Source: Takashimella koratensis
Taxonomy: Eukaryota; Basidiomycota; Tremellomycetes; Trichosporonales; Tetragoniomycetaceae
Assembly (NCBI GenBank): GCA_003116875.1
Contig: BCKT01000007.1
Span: 918,365-982,364 of the forward strand
DNA length: 64,000 nt
Direction: 5' to 3'
Shown here one piece after another: positions 8,974 through 21,000 of the stretch. The translations under genes and the position numbers were made by a program. Numbering within the stretch: position 1 is the first letter of the stretch; the number at the start of each line of letters is the position of its first letter. Below the pieces are notes generated by a model, which saw nothing but the letters and a program-made list of their open reading frames with translations, searched no databases and was not told the origin of the DNA.

Positions 8974-10560
8974 TCAGTCTTCGGGAACCGGCATGTTAAC
9001 GCCGTAGGTTCCCCTCGCAGCGAGCGGGTACGTGATCCCTCCTTCGCCGTTCATCTGTAGTTGATGGTCAGTGACGACACGTACCTCGCCCGCTTGAAAA
9101 ATGGCGTTTCTATACTTCGCAACTCACGAAATTGGGCCACAGCTTGCCCCAGTGTCGATAAGGTGCGGATGCCCCGGCCTCGGTGATTTTCGCCATGTGT
9201 TCCGCGGAGAGAGGAGGGGTGTCGGTGTCCACGAGGAACGGCTTGATCTGAGCGTCGAGTCTCTCGGGGTTTGTCGATGTACTTTGGCGGTCAAGGCGGG
9301 TCACGACTCAAGAAGCAGGCGAGAGGATACTCACGTCACGACGATCCCATCCGTCACTTGCTGTCCCCACATCAACAACACTTGCCCTTCGGTCTCATCC
9401 CTGCCCCGCTCCTCGATCACCGCGCGAACCGCAGCGTCAACGGGACCGCCCGGGATGCGGACGAGAGGGACAAGCGGGCCGTAGTGCATGAGCTTGATGT
9501 TGTGTTCTTTGCAAAGAGGGAGGAGGGTAGGGAGGTATGTCGGGAGGGAGTAGGGGTGAAGCTCGACTTGGTGCACTGCGGGTTTGATCTAGCTGGTGTA
9601 AGCTGTGATCAGAAGAGGTTGAATATCAAAAGAAGAGAACATCAAAAGAAGAGTCAAAGGAGAGGTGACGTGTGAGGGGGGCGAACATGACGTACGGTGC
9701 ACATGTCAAAAACAGCCTGGAGAGACGCGGTGGTGAAGTTGGATACACCAATGGCACGGCACAGTCCCTCTTTGTAAAGCTGCTCCATCTGTCTCCAGGT
9801 GTCGGTGACGGATCCAACGAGGATATCGGCGTGAACCTGGGTGTAGGAGAGTAGAGGAGTTACAAAGAGTTTATTCAACGTGACATAGTCGGAAGGAGTT
9901 GTTCAAGGTAGCTGATGGACTCACCAGGAAGAGATCAACGTAGTCCGTGTCGAGCTGTATAGCTTCAGCTCCATTCTCCTCCACTCTCCAACTCCGTCGC
10001 TCTCCACGCTCTCTTCATCCTTTCCCTTGGCTATATCCCTCCTCGCTCTGCTCATAGTATCTACTCACATCCTTCAAGCAGCTTTCCAGGAAGAACCTGG
10101 CATCAAACTTTTCTGGGGGATCATCAAAACTCCCTGCTTTGGAGCATACAAAAACCTCGTCCCTCCTCATCCCGAGTCCCTGCGGAATAGGCGCTGAAGC
10201 TTGGCGGATGGCGCGACCGGTGAATTTCTGGTTCTTGTAATGCCACGCGCAGTCGAGGTGGGTGTAGCCATGGGCGAGGGCGGAGAAGGTCGCAGCGGTG
10301 GAGTTTGTCCATGCTTGGGCTGTCCCTGCGGGACGTGAGTGACGAGGAAGTGGGATGAGAAATCAAGACGGGAGGACGAGGACGACGTCGACACGGCCAA
10401 AGGAGGTGAGAGGATAGCTTTAGGACCCGGGAGGGAATGAGGGGAGGAGGGAAGGGGACCTACCTGTCCCGAAAGCAATAACGGGGATGGGTACCCCGTT
10501 ATTCAGAACAATGGTTCTGGTGCGAGGTGGCGTGGACACGATATCGGTTGCAACTCCCAT
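8974..10560 (-). CDS. Aldo/keto reductase
   Basis: NAD(P)H-dependent reductase of carbonyl compounds, TIM-barrel AKR superfamily, probably cytosolic. The start MGVATDIV is at 10560, and the N-terminus has the usual [16 protein letters not shown]. Catalytic tetrad candidates are visible: Asp and Tyr in [12 protein letters not shown], Lys in VFVCSKAGS, His in LVHADIL. Family elements [11 protein letters not shown] and [12 protein letters not shown] follow. It is split by seven introns with normal signals. The last exon encodes [18 protein letters not shown] and stops at 8974, joined through a GTGAGT/CTACAG intron after LWPNF. The length of about 330 residues is normal. Substrate cannot be read from sequence; fungal AKR3-like or xylose-reductase-like enzymes are closest in feel. 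It starts 3' of the BTB array, without evident link. Confidence 0.88.
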
Positions 10561-11208
10561 GGTGAAGAATCAGTGAGAGACGGGGTAAAGAACTGAATGG
10601 GAAAGGGGGTCCCCAGGTATTTGCGGCTGGGTCTTAAGTAGGCCTTGATCGATATCGTGACTTAGGAATGCAGTGGTCAATCAACCGCTCTCGTGCTCTC
10701 AAGCCCCTTCCAACATCCGTTTCCCGTTGGCCGTCACTCGGCCGCCGCCGGGTCCCTGTTTGAGATCCTGTCCGGCCCTCGTGCGATCAGAGGTGGGGCT
10801 TGAATCACCGGTGGCACGGGCAGCAGCCGAGGTGTGCGAGATTTATGCCAATCACGAGCTCAATCCATCACTGACTGCGCAGGGGAGAGATCGACCTCAA
10901 TCTAACTCGAACTGACTGCTCAGACTCGCTACGGGCTCCGAGGGGAAAATACTAGAGAGTTGAAGACATGGTATGATGCATGCGAACAGCGTTGGACCCT
11001 CCCTCATGTGGACTGCATAAGAGACAGCTGACTCGATGCACAATGAATGCGATTGATGCGATGATTGATTGATTGACCCCGACTTGGTGACGGCGTGTAT
11101 GGTACAAAGGAGTCCAAATCCTGATGAAAGGAATCCATCCCCTCTCCCCCCCCTCTCCTTTCCTGCACCTCGGTCTCTCGTGCTTGCCTGGATGGTGACT
11201 TTGACTTT
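10561..11208. other. Intergenic: 5' flank of the AKR gene and 3' flank of RAD9
   Basis: No gene supported. A GATT/GATG-rich stretch lies at about 11045-11080. The minus-strand frame that continues RAD9 down to 10952 is intron and 3' sequence, not coding in my model. Confidence 0.5.
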
Positions 11209-13853
11209 CTAGTCCGGGAAGAGCGATTGGAACTGAGCCGTCATTAGCATGAATCCTCCCTTTCCCTTTCGCCATGTCAAAGCAAGGTCCACTCACCTGC
11301 GTCGCCGACTGAGTCGATGCCATCCTCTCATCATCCCTCTCCTCGTCCTCTTCCTCCTCGCCACCTACCCCCTTCCTCACTGTCTCATCCTCACCTTCAA
11401 TCTCACTCAAAGCCCTCCTTCCTGACCCAGTCAGACGCGTCCCTCTCCCTCCTCCCAGCTCGTTGAACACATCGGGATCAATCTCAAACTCCTCTCTTCG
11501 TCTAGTCCCACTCGCTCCCCGATCAATTCTGTCCACATTAGTTTCAGCATCGTTGCTGGCAGCTTTAGGGTCGTTTTCGTCCCCTGCTTCGGGACTGGGA
11601 CGGCGTCTTTGGGCGCTCGACGAGGCTCGGGCGTTGTGTCCGTTGGTGTCACTGAACGATTCGTCGAACTGGGATCGACCGGAAGCTCCCGAGCCATCGA
11701 ACGGGCGGAGCGACCTCTGCGGTGGAGGTGCGAACGATTCCATTTCCAAATCATCATACCCAGCTGGCACATCGCCGTCCTCTCCACCGTCTCGTGCCCC
11801 ACCTCCCTGACCTACTCCGCCTTCGCCTTCGCCATCGTCATCCGCATCGTCCATCCCATTCAAAAGATCCTGCGGATCCATATCCCCAAACCCACTGAGC
11901 TCCATCGCCTCGCGCTGCGTCATCACCTGTTGACTCGCCGGCATTGGCGCGTCATCAAACAACGGAGTTCCTGCGACTCTGTGAACCTGCGAGCCCGTGA
12001 ACAATGCGGAAGTGGATGTTCCCGCGGACTGGCTGTGCCCGGCAGAGTGCCCGTTGCCGTTCAAGTGAGCGTTGACGGTGGTTCGATCGTGCTCAGTGGA
12101 CATGGACAAGCGGGATCGGCTGGATGTGCTTCGAACGCTGTTGGATGGAATCTGGGACCCGCGCCGCTCCCGAGTACCGTCGGATGACTGGGTGTTGCGG
12201 TTGGCGTTGTTCCCGCCGAGCCCGGACAGGCTGCCAGCTGCACTAGGTGTCGCCGTGGCTCGTCCGTTGCTTGCTGAACGGGATAGGTTGGCGGCTGCAG
12301 GAACAGAGGTCGGGTTCTTGAAGGCGTCGCAGCGGGTAGTTGCGATCGCGCAGAAAATCTTGAACTGGTCGATCTCGAGATCACCTTCTGCTTCGACGAA
12401 ACGTGACGTTATAGTCAATGGTTGAGAGCCTTCGGAGAAGCTAATATCGAGGGTCATCCCGAGTTGCTCCGCGAGCTGTAGCGCTGCCTGAACGGAGCAT
12501 CAGCAGGGTTCAAAGTAGAGCTACCGGTCCCAAACAACCCCATAGCTCTACAGGAGTCATGACTCACCTTGAACTCCTTCATCGGCAAAGTTAGGTCAAC
12601 TCTCCCCGTCTCATGCGCGACCTCGTAATTATCAAACTCGTCCTTGTTTACTTTAATCTCCGTCGACAGTGCGCTACTTGATCCTTCCCAGCTCTTTACC
12701 CGTACTTCAGTAGTACTGAACATCCACCCGAGCTGATTCTCGTTCCTCCCACTACCACTACCGGCACTGTTCCCGCTCCCTGAGGTCGACGCGGCGAGGG
12801 AGAAATGGTCTAGCCAATCGCGAAGCGCACGGGCGTCGATCGTTAGGCCAGAGGGAGTAGAGTCCGGGTCCACGTCAGCGCGGAAGAACTCGGACGCGCC
12901 GAGGTGGAGCAGGTGTTTCTTGATGATTCCTGCAGACGGAATTAGCATGAATGCGGCGCACCCAAGGATGGGGGAGAGAAACGGAGTGGCGAAGTGAAGT
13001 GGGCAAGTGCTAGGAACGGCGAAAGGGAACTTGCCATGTTTGTATAACAGCTTGAGCTCGAGCTTGGCTCCGAAACCTGTATGCACATCGTCTTCAGGAT
13101 CATCCTCTTCATCGTCCTGCGTCGCCTTGCTCAATCTCGCCTCAGGGTCGACGATGCGCAGGTCGAGCCTCTCCACGGCGTTGACCGATGACGCCTTGCC
13201 GATGACGTTGAGGACGGACTGTTGCAAGGTCAGCCTCGCGTTTGGTCGGAGAGTAGGTAGCTCGGGCAGGCTCAGGGGACGGAGGGGAGGGGTAAGACTC
13301 ACTTTGACCAGAAGCTGACACTTGACACCTCGTCGCTGTTGGGCGGCCGAGCCGAGAGGTCGGTATCGATCAAAAAAGGCTTTGTAGAGCGTGAACAAGC
13401 AGAAAGCGCTCTTGGTGGAGTTTGTGACTGCCAGCTCCCACTGAGTTGAGAATAAGGGTGGAGGATGGTAAGCGAATGAACAAGAAGATCGAGAGAAGGG
13501 TCGGGGGAGTGGAAGGGGGTAAGGACTTACAGCGTCCTTGTTCACATGCATACTGAGGTCATCGCCGAACCGTGCCGCGCATTGAAGAAGCCGCACAAAG
13601 TCTGTCTTGATTAGCTGGTGATGTAGCAGGGGAAGCAGGTACGAGTCTTTGACCAAATGGGGAATCAGGCGGATGAGCAGCAGGAGGAGGCAGACGAGAG
13701 GGACCGAATGGAGGGGAAGGAAGAACGTGGAAGGTAGGGAAGGTGGGGAAGGTGGGGAAGGGTTGTCCAGGTCGAAGATGATGGGAGTCGAGGATGGAGA
13801 AGGAGGACAATTGGCTCACTCTTCAGGTTAGGGTCCCGGATCGAGGCCTCCAT
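11209..13853 (-). CDS. RAD9: DNA damage checkpoint clamp subunit Rad9
   Basis: Subunit of the Rad9-Rad1-Hus1 ring that loads at damaged DNA and activates the ATR-type kinase; nuclear. The start MEASIRDPNLK joins across a 216-nt intron to FVRLLQCAARFGDDLSMHV, the PCNA-like N-domain, followed by FCLFTLYKAFFDRYRP. LYKHG joins to IIKKHLLHLGASEFFRADVD across a GC-AG intron (13034-12930, donor GCAAGT, acceptor TCTGCAG), which the conserved family reading requires. A long Ser/Asp-rich C-terminal tail follows, expected to be phosphorylated. The final intron (donor GTGAGT) gives the last residues FQSLFPD and a stop at 11209; reading through that intron would add spurious residues. Its 5' end faces the 3' end of AP-3 delta. 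Confidence 0.88.
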
Positions 13854-14194
13854 TGTGCGCGTCTAAACGAGGGCCAAGGATCGGAGAAGGGACAGAGGGG
13901 GCAGAGGGGCCATGAACGCGTTGTGAGTGATGAGGCGAGGAGATGAAGAGATGAAGAGACGAAGAGAAGTGAAATGAAGGGAGCGGGGAAGTAAGGTGGA
14001 GGTGAAATTGCAAATCGTAAACAATGACCCTGGTCCACTCAACCGACGATCCCTTCCAATCACCCCCGGCTCACCTCCTCACTTTGCTGTCCCATAAGTA
14101 CGATACTCATTCAGATAACACCAAACAGAATACATGTATATATGTCTTGCTATTATGATGCGTCGATGCAGACACGCCCTTAGACCGCACACTA
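13854..14194. other. Intergenic: RAD9 5' flank, AP-3 delta 3' flank
   Basis: No gene. The minus strand is CT-rich (13915-13990), as expected for a promoter or 5' leader of RAD9. Overlapping small ORFs here are low-complexity. Confidence 0.5.
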
Positions 14195-17100
14195 CTACTC
14201 CGCAACCACCGTCTTCTTCTTCTTCTTCTTCTCCCCATCTTTCTTTCTTCGAACTTTGACGACTTCAACCTGTGCGACGGGCGTATCAACGGCACTGGGC
14301 GTGGTTGCTGTGCTGTCAGGTACGGAGACCGTCTCTGTTCCTGTTGTCCCCTGCCCAGTCGATACTGTCGATACCTCACTTTCTCTCTTCTCGGCGTGCC
14401 CGTTCCCTACTCCGTTCTTCTCCTCGTCCAAGGTATACTCCTCATACCTCCCCGTTCCTCTCGAGACAGGTCTCGACCCTTCGCCTGACCCCGACCCGGC
14501 ATCTAAGTCCACTTTTTCCAACCCTTTCCTCACAGCATCTACCCTCACAGGGGCGGGCTGGGCCACAGCGCCTTCTGGAATCTCCCCGGCTCGATCAAAG
14601 TCCGCAGGTGGTGCGCTCGCCACCGTCTTCACTCGCGCCTTCTTCTTCGTCCCCACCGCCTTTCGGGCCACAGGTTTACTGTCCGACAGTTCTGGACCTG
14701 CTAGATCGGCATCGTCGAGTCGGACAATCGGGATATCGTCCACGTCCTCGTCGTCCTTGTCCACGAGGTAGTATGGGTCATCTTTATGCAGTTCTCGATT
14801 TGCTGCTTTTCTCTATAACGGGGATTAGTTACCTCTCTTTCACCTACACGCTCTCCTCCAATGGACCAAACACCCAGATCGAAGATTCACTCACTCTTGC
14901 TCTTTCCGCCGGATCTACTCCAGCCACTTCCCCATCGACCTTCTTCCCCTTCCCTTTCCCTTTCTTCCCCTTCCTCCCCTTCTCTTGCTCCCTCAACACC
15001 CTTCTCAACTCTTCCATCCCTGCCCCACCTCCTTCGCCCAAATCCATCTCCGCCTTCTCCGCCTCACTATCTTCATCATCCACCGTCAACCCTCCGAGCC
15101 CACCACCAGGGACAATATCTTTTCCCAGATCCAGCGTATCTGGAACACTGACTAGTTCCTGTGCCCGATGAGCAACCGTGTTGAGTTCGTGTGACGTGAA
15201 CAGCGGTTGGAAGAGGAACAAAGATTTGGGATACACCGGTTCCGCTGACGAGCCCGCCGCATCCTCGAACCCTCCATGAACACCTGGGATATCTTCCGCG
15301 TCTCCACGCACGGCCCGGGCTGGCGGGGTATGCTTTTGCAAATCCGCATCGACGAACCCGAACAACTGAGAGAGTTCAAATGCACGTTCCTGGATCTCAA
15401 TCTCGGCGCTAGCGAGGAAAAGAGACAGGCCATCTCGGATGGAAGCGACGAGGTTCTTGGTCTCTTCGTGTAGGTCTGCAGACCAGCGGGACGAGACGTC
15501 GGCAGCGTAATTTCCGAAGACTTTGGCGGTGGCGTGGAGTGAGAGAGAGATGAGTTGGGGCGTGGCGAGGTTGAGCGAGGGCGAGAGGAGAGATGAGATG
15601 GCGCTCAGTGGTGAAGAGAGGTTTCTGCATAGGTGTCAGCTAAAAGCGGGGTCGATGCGAGAGTGGATCGACTCGACTTACTCTGAGTACTCGCTGCAGA
15701 TCCACACGGCAGCTTCAAGCAACCCATCTTCACCCGACTTATCCCTCGCGCGCTCTCTCACCTCCTCATCCCCAATCACCTTCTCCAATACCGCCACCGC
15801 ATGTGGTCTCACACTCTTCACCCTCCCTACAACATCCAACAGCATCTCTTTAACCTGCGTTCCAACATTGACGTGGCTCACGAGCGCGACGTCGATGAGG
15901 ACCGAGACGGCCCACTCAAAGTCGGAGACGTTGACGTACGTGTCGTGTCCGATGATGGCGAACAGCCGCTGGGCGAGGAGAAGGCGGTAGGCCGGGGAAG
16001 AAGAAATGGATTGGGCGGTGGTTGAGGGGTCGGTGGAGGGTTGGCCAGAAGCAGCGGCGAGGGAAGAGAGGGCGGACGGGAGGGCATCGCCTTGTTCTGG
16101 AGGCGCGAGATGAGACAAGAGCTGGTCGACGATATACTGGAGATTGTCGCGGTTGACCTGGGGTCGGGTGAGCTACAGATCATCAAAAGGGAGAAAAACA
16201 GCTCACCATCGAAGTTACAAGCTCAAGGGCTCGCATGCGAATAGACACGTCAGGATCTTCCAAGCTCTCCAACACCTCTTCTTGGTATTCGGCGACCATA
16301 TCAGGGTGGGTCGGGATGATTTTGACCATTGCCAGCAGGGAAATGTACCGCACTGTCTCTTAGTCAACAAAGGCTTCACACGTCACTGCAAACGACGGAG
16401 TCTCCCCTCCTGTACCAGTCACTCACAATTTTGGTCCCCGCCCTCGTCTCGCAGATAACCACCAAGCTTCTCCACACATACTCTCGCCAGCGCCTCGCCC
16501 TCTGCTCGATCTGGATCGAGCATCCCACCAACGATACATGTCCGCACGCATTCGTAGAGCAGTGAGATGGCGGATGTCGACGAGATGAGGGACGTGAGTG
16601 GTGGAAGGAGTTTCCGCACCAGACGAGGTTCGAGTGGAGTGAGGATTGCGAACTGGGTAGAAGAAAAACGTCAGCTTCGATCTAGCGCAAAAAGCCCCCA
16701 CAGCTGAACCAGAGGTCCTTCTACAACTTGTACACTCTACACTCCACTTACCAGCTTGACGACCTTGATGAGCATCCAGTTATTACTACTCGCTGTCAAA
16801 ATCCCAAACAACTCGGGCGCGAGAGGGAGATACCTCTGCCCTCCTTGTCTTCTTGCCAGCTCCATAACCACGCTGACCGTTGCGCCCACGACACCCTGGT
16901 CGTCGTCCAACAGCCTTTCTCGGAGGCGGGGGAACCCGTCCCGCAGACCCTCGGGGTAGGCGTCCCAGCACGGCAAGAGGCACAGCATCGCACGTTTCCG
17001 GATCCGAGCAGAGGAGTGGGTGAGCAAGTGTAAGAGGTCAGGGTGGATGGTGGATGATAGAGATGGGGAAAGGGCAAGGAGGTGTGGTAGGGCAGTGAGT

Positions 17101-17814
17101 GGGAGTGGAGGGATGGGAGTGTGCGGGGAGAGTAGGTCCTACGCTGGGTTAGCGGATCGTGGTCAATGAGAGGATGGGAAATTAACAGCGATGGGAGACG
17201 GAGCAGGGTAGGACAGGAAGTCAGGTCGAGATGAGACGAACCTTCTTGATACCGTTGACAGTGAGAACGACTTCCTCGGTGTCGCCCGAGAACGCGAGGG
17301 GAGCAGCCATATATCCAAGCTCTGTGACATTTCGTGAGCAACAACACCTCCGACACCAGCTACAGCTTCAAGACGAGGATAGCTTAGAGGACAAAGTACC
17401 TCGGACTCACGTTTCAGGTGGTATCGCGCTGAACTCATGACTTCGACAACGTGGAATGCGAAGCCAGTCGGTGGAGGTATTGGGTAGAGCATCATGAGCT
17501 GTTCAATGTCAGTGTTGATCACCAACGTTGACAATTATCCCCTAGATGCTACACTCCGTCTTTCAGGTATCCAACGACCCAGTGGCAATAAAGCCTCCCC
17601 AGCTGACTCCAAGCTAGCACAGTCAAGCTACCCACGGTTCACTCACATAACACATCTTCAACACGCCCTCCGTCTTGAGTACCATATCTTTCCCCCTGAG
17701 CTCGGTTCGGATCTCGTTCATCGCCTCGGCGAGGAAAGCGTCTTCTTGGGCTTTGGAAGAGGCCTTGTGGGCCCGCAGACCACGGATGAGGTCTTGGAGT
17801 GTTCGCTCGAACAT
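14195..17814 (-). CDS. APL5: AP-3 adaptor complex subunit delta
   Basis: Large subunit of the AP-3 coat that sorts cargo from Golgi or endosomes to the vacuole. The start MFERTLQDLIRGLRAHK matches the family N-terminus. It is followed by VVEVMSSARYHLK, LGYMAAPLAF and NNWMLIKVVKLFAILTPLEP, all AP large-subunit trunk (HEAT-like) signatures. The middle exons give MRALELVTSM and NLQYIVDQLLSHL. After about residue 620 come lysine-rich and acidic low-complexity segments, including KDDPYYLVDKDDEDVDDIP and a terminal lysine block. These correspond to the delta-specific hinge; an ear domain is not obvious. About eight introns. An in-frame ATG upstream (17967) exists, but the chosen ATG fits the family. 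It shares a 258 bp promoter with MMS19. Confidence 0.88.
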
Positions 17815-18073
17815 GGCGACCTGGGTGGAGGAGGGAAGAGGGGGGTCGAGCAATCCACAAGGGAGAGAGCGAGATGAGAGCAAAGAGCCATGACGCCAAG
17901 AGACAGCCAGCGTATGACCGTGCCTTATCATGCAGCCCATGCCAGGAATTAAATCACACGTCATCACTCTTCTACCTCCCGTCCTTTGACCTCCACTGAA
18001 AAGTTCAAATCTCGGGACAGACAGGTCAACGCCAATTCAACTTCTAAACTCTCACTCACCATCTACACACATC

Positions 18074-21000
18074 ATGGACGTCGCCCGGATCGTCAGGACG
18101 CACGTCACATCGTCGGATCTTGACCCACCCGCCGACCTCGTGTCCAGTAAGTCTACGCCCTCCCTCCGCCTGCTCCGTTCTCTGCTTTCCCCTTTCTCTC
18201 TTCTTAGATGACCTAGTAGGGCCACCAGGAGCTGGGTCAGGACTAAGCTTATCTGAGATCAGGTATCAATGCCGGCTCGACACCGCTGTTACAGGTCGTC
18301 AAGGGTTTGGGGGAGTACCTCACCTCGACAGAGGACGAGGTTAGGCTGAAAGGTGAGTGAATGGAATAGGTAATTGGGTTTCTGAAACGTACCTGTTGAC
18401 CTTTGCCAGGTCTCAAGTTCCTTGTTAATGTCATCAAAACTATCGACCCGTCTAAGATCAATGGTCCAACATGTCCGTATAGCACTCTCCTTTCCGCTCC
18501 TTCCATTACTACCCAGCTCCCTTGATTCCATCAGAGGATCTGACCTCGACTCCTTGACCTAAGCTGACATTCAAACAGCTCGCACTCTATCCTCATTCTT
18601 CCTATCCAAGCTAGACGACTTTGACTCTCTCCCGCCGACTTTGACCGCCCTCATCGTCTTGTCCAAGCAACCTTCATTCGATGATGAAACCGCTCTTGAC
18701 GTCTATCGAGCGTGAGTCAGCTGTCTCCCCCTTCGAGATTTGAGCTGACCAACTTGGCGTATTAATTTTGATTCTCGGTCGTTGGATCGGACAGGATCGT
18801 CGAGACTGTTAATATGAAAGCATATGTCCAGGCGACGCGACACTTGGTATACACCTTGTTCGACTCGTTCCTCGCATCTCACAGGCAGGGTGAGTTAATT
18901 CGGGTGATTGCTCTGTGTATCCCTACTAGATTTGGTGTGTGATACTGTGATACTAACGATGCCAGCGTTCAAGAACATGGGATCCGAGTTTATCAATAGT
19001 TATACCAAGATGGTAGATGGCGAGAAAGACCCACGAAACTTGATGCTCCTCTTCTCGATTGACCGTGTCATTTTGCTTGAATTCGACGTCCAGTCTCACA
19101 TCGAGGTACGTCTTGCCATTCCCCTCTCCATTCTAACACTTGACAAGAAGAGGATCAATCACCGCTGTCTTTCTACCGCACAAAGCAGTGCTCAAACCTG
19201 TGTGCTAACCCGTATGACCCACAGGACATATTCGACATCACCTTCTGCTACTTCCCCATCTCGTTCCGCCCCCCACCTAACGACCCATACGGGATCACCG
19301 CAGACGACCTCAAAGCGGCATTGAGGGCATGTATGTCTGCCTCGCCGTATTTCGCGAAACTCGCGCTTCCACTGTTCTTGGAGAAGTTTGCGACCCTCAC
19401 GGGTCCTGCGATGGTGAGTAATTGTCCCAAGACCAGGATGATGGAGATAGTGTAGATGATGAAGATCGATGTCTGGGTGAGGTAGGGAATGTGCTGATTT
19501 TTTGTATAGAAGGATCTGTTGGCGTCGATGGCGGCGTGTTTCCCGGTCTACGGCGCTGACGCGGTCTCGGAGCGTGGTAATGAGTTGTGGGAGGCGATCA
19601 AGACCGAGGTGAGTTTTGACTTATGATGCTCGAGGCTGATGAGATAACAGATCTTGTACACATCCGATACGGCGACCGAAGCTGCTGCGTTGTCTGCTCT
19701 CGAAGCACTTGTCCGGACCTTGTACGCAAACGCCACCGACGTTCCCTCTGGCTTGGCGCAGGAGATCATCAAGCAGTGTCTTGAGAACTTGAACGATCCC
19801 GAGAAGGCTCAGGCGGTAGCTTCAGTCAAAGCTCTCGCTGCTGTTGTCCGCGCCTCGCGTGAGTCGATCTATCCCCGTCAAGGAGACGGATTCAAAGACC
19901 ATAATAACCATAACTGATCCTCATCAGCTTCTGCGGGACCTTTCGCCCTCTCCCAGGCGCTCCCTCAGCTATTCCAACAGTTCAACCGCCCTACTTTACC
20001 CTCCCACCGCAACCCAATTCTCACAGCAATCACCTCCCTCCTGATCGCTGCCAGTTCCGTCTATTCTGCGCCCGGCGCGACTCGTACTCAGGCCAACGAG
20101 CGCAGCCTCGAACTTCACCGAATAGCACTGATGGATGTCATCCGTGAGGGCCTGCGAACGAACGCGCTCAAGGTCCCCGCGATCAATGGGACTGTCGCGT
20201 TGGTTGAGATTCCAAGGTTCTGGGCAGCGAATGATTTGGAGGAGGCTTTGAAGAGTATGAATGAAATCTTGATCGCTAAAGAAGACGAAGAGGTCAAGTA
20301 GGTCCAATTAGTTCACGCCAAGTCTGAGTGGAGGAACTGTGCTGATAATGGGATCAGGTCAACGGTTATCAAGGGATTCTCGACGATCGCCAACCTACAA
20401 CCCAACGCTGTTCAGTCAATCACATTGCCAGTCCTCTTCCATGCTCTTCCGGACGCCGCGCCCGGTCGGGCCGATCTCGACGCACGAGACAAGTACCGTG
20501 ACATCCTCTCTTCTCTAACCGACCTCTGCGTTCACCCTACTTTGTTCGAAACTCTTGTTATCCGAACAATGACAAAACTCGAGCTCCTCTCTTCCCTCCC
20601 ACCCACCACCACCGCCACCGATTCGGACGTTTCGATGACGGGTCCGACCGACGTTGAAGCCGAAGCCGATAAACGCGAATGCACAGTCGCATACGCTTGG
20701 GATATCATCTCTTGCCTGTCCAAGGTCGTGGAGAAGAAAGTCGGGGATAAGCACGTCGATGTGAATAAACACTTTGAAAGGCTAAGTCCATTTTTGTTCG
20801 GTCTGGTAGTCGCCGCGGCAATGCCAAGGGCCGATAGGATCGTACCCCTTTTCAGGGATAGGAGATTGATCAGTGCCGTTGCGGGGGTGGTGGAGAAACT
20901 TGTCTGGGAGCAGAACCAAGAGTGAGTACGGAGTTGAACTGATCGGGTGTTGTATTTGGAAATGCTTTGGGGAATGGAAGCTGATATGGAGTGCGGGAAC

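Noticed and set aside
10952..11208. Extension of the RAD9 frame to 10952
   Set aside because: The GTGAGT donor and the downstream acceptor give a proper Rad9-like end, FQSLFPD; the extension is low-complexity.
14272..15171. 300-codon plus-strand ORF over AP-3 delta
   Set aside because: It is antisense to lysine/acid-rich AP-3 delta exons, Ser/Pro/Arg-rich and without motifs; a shadow frame.
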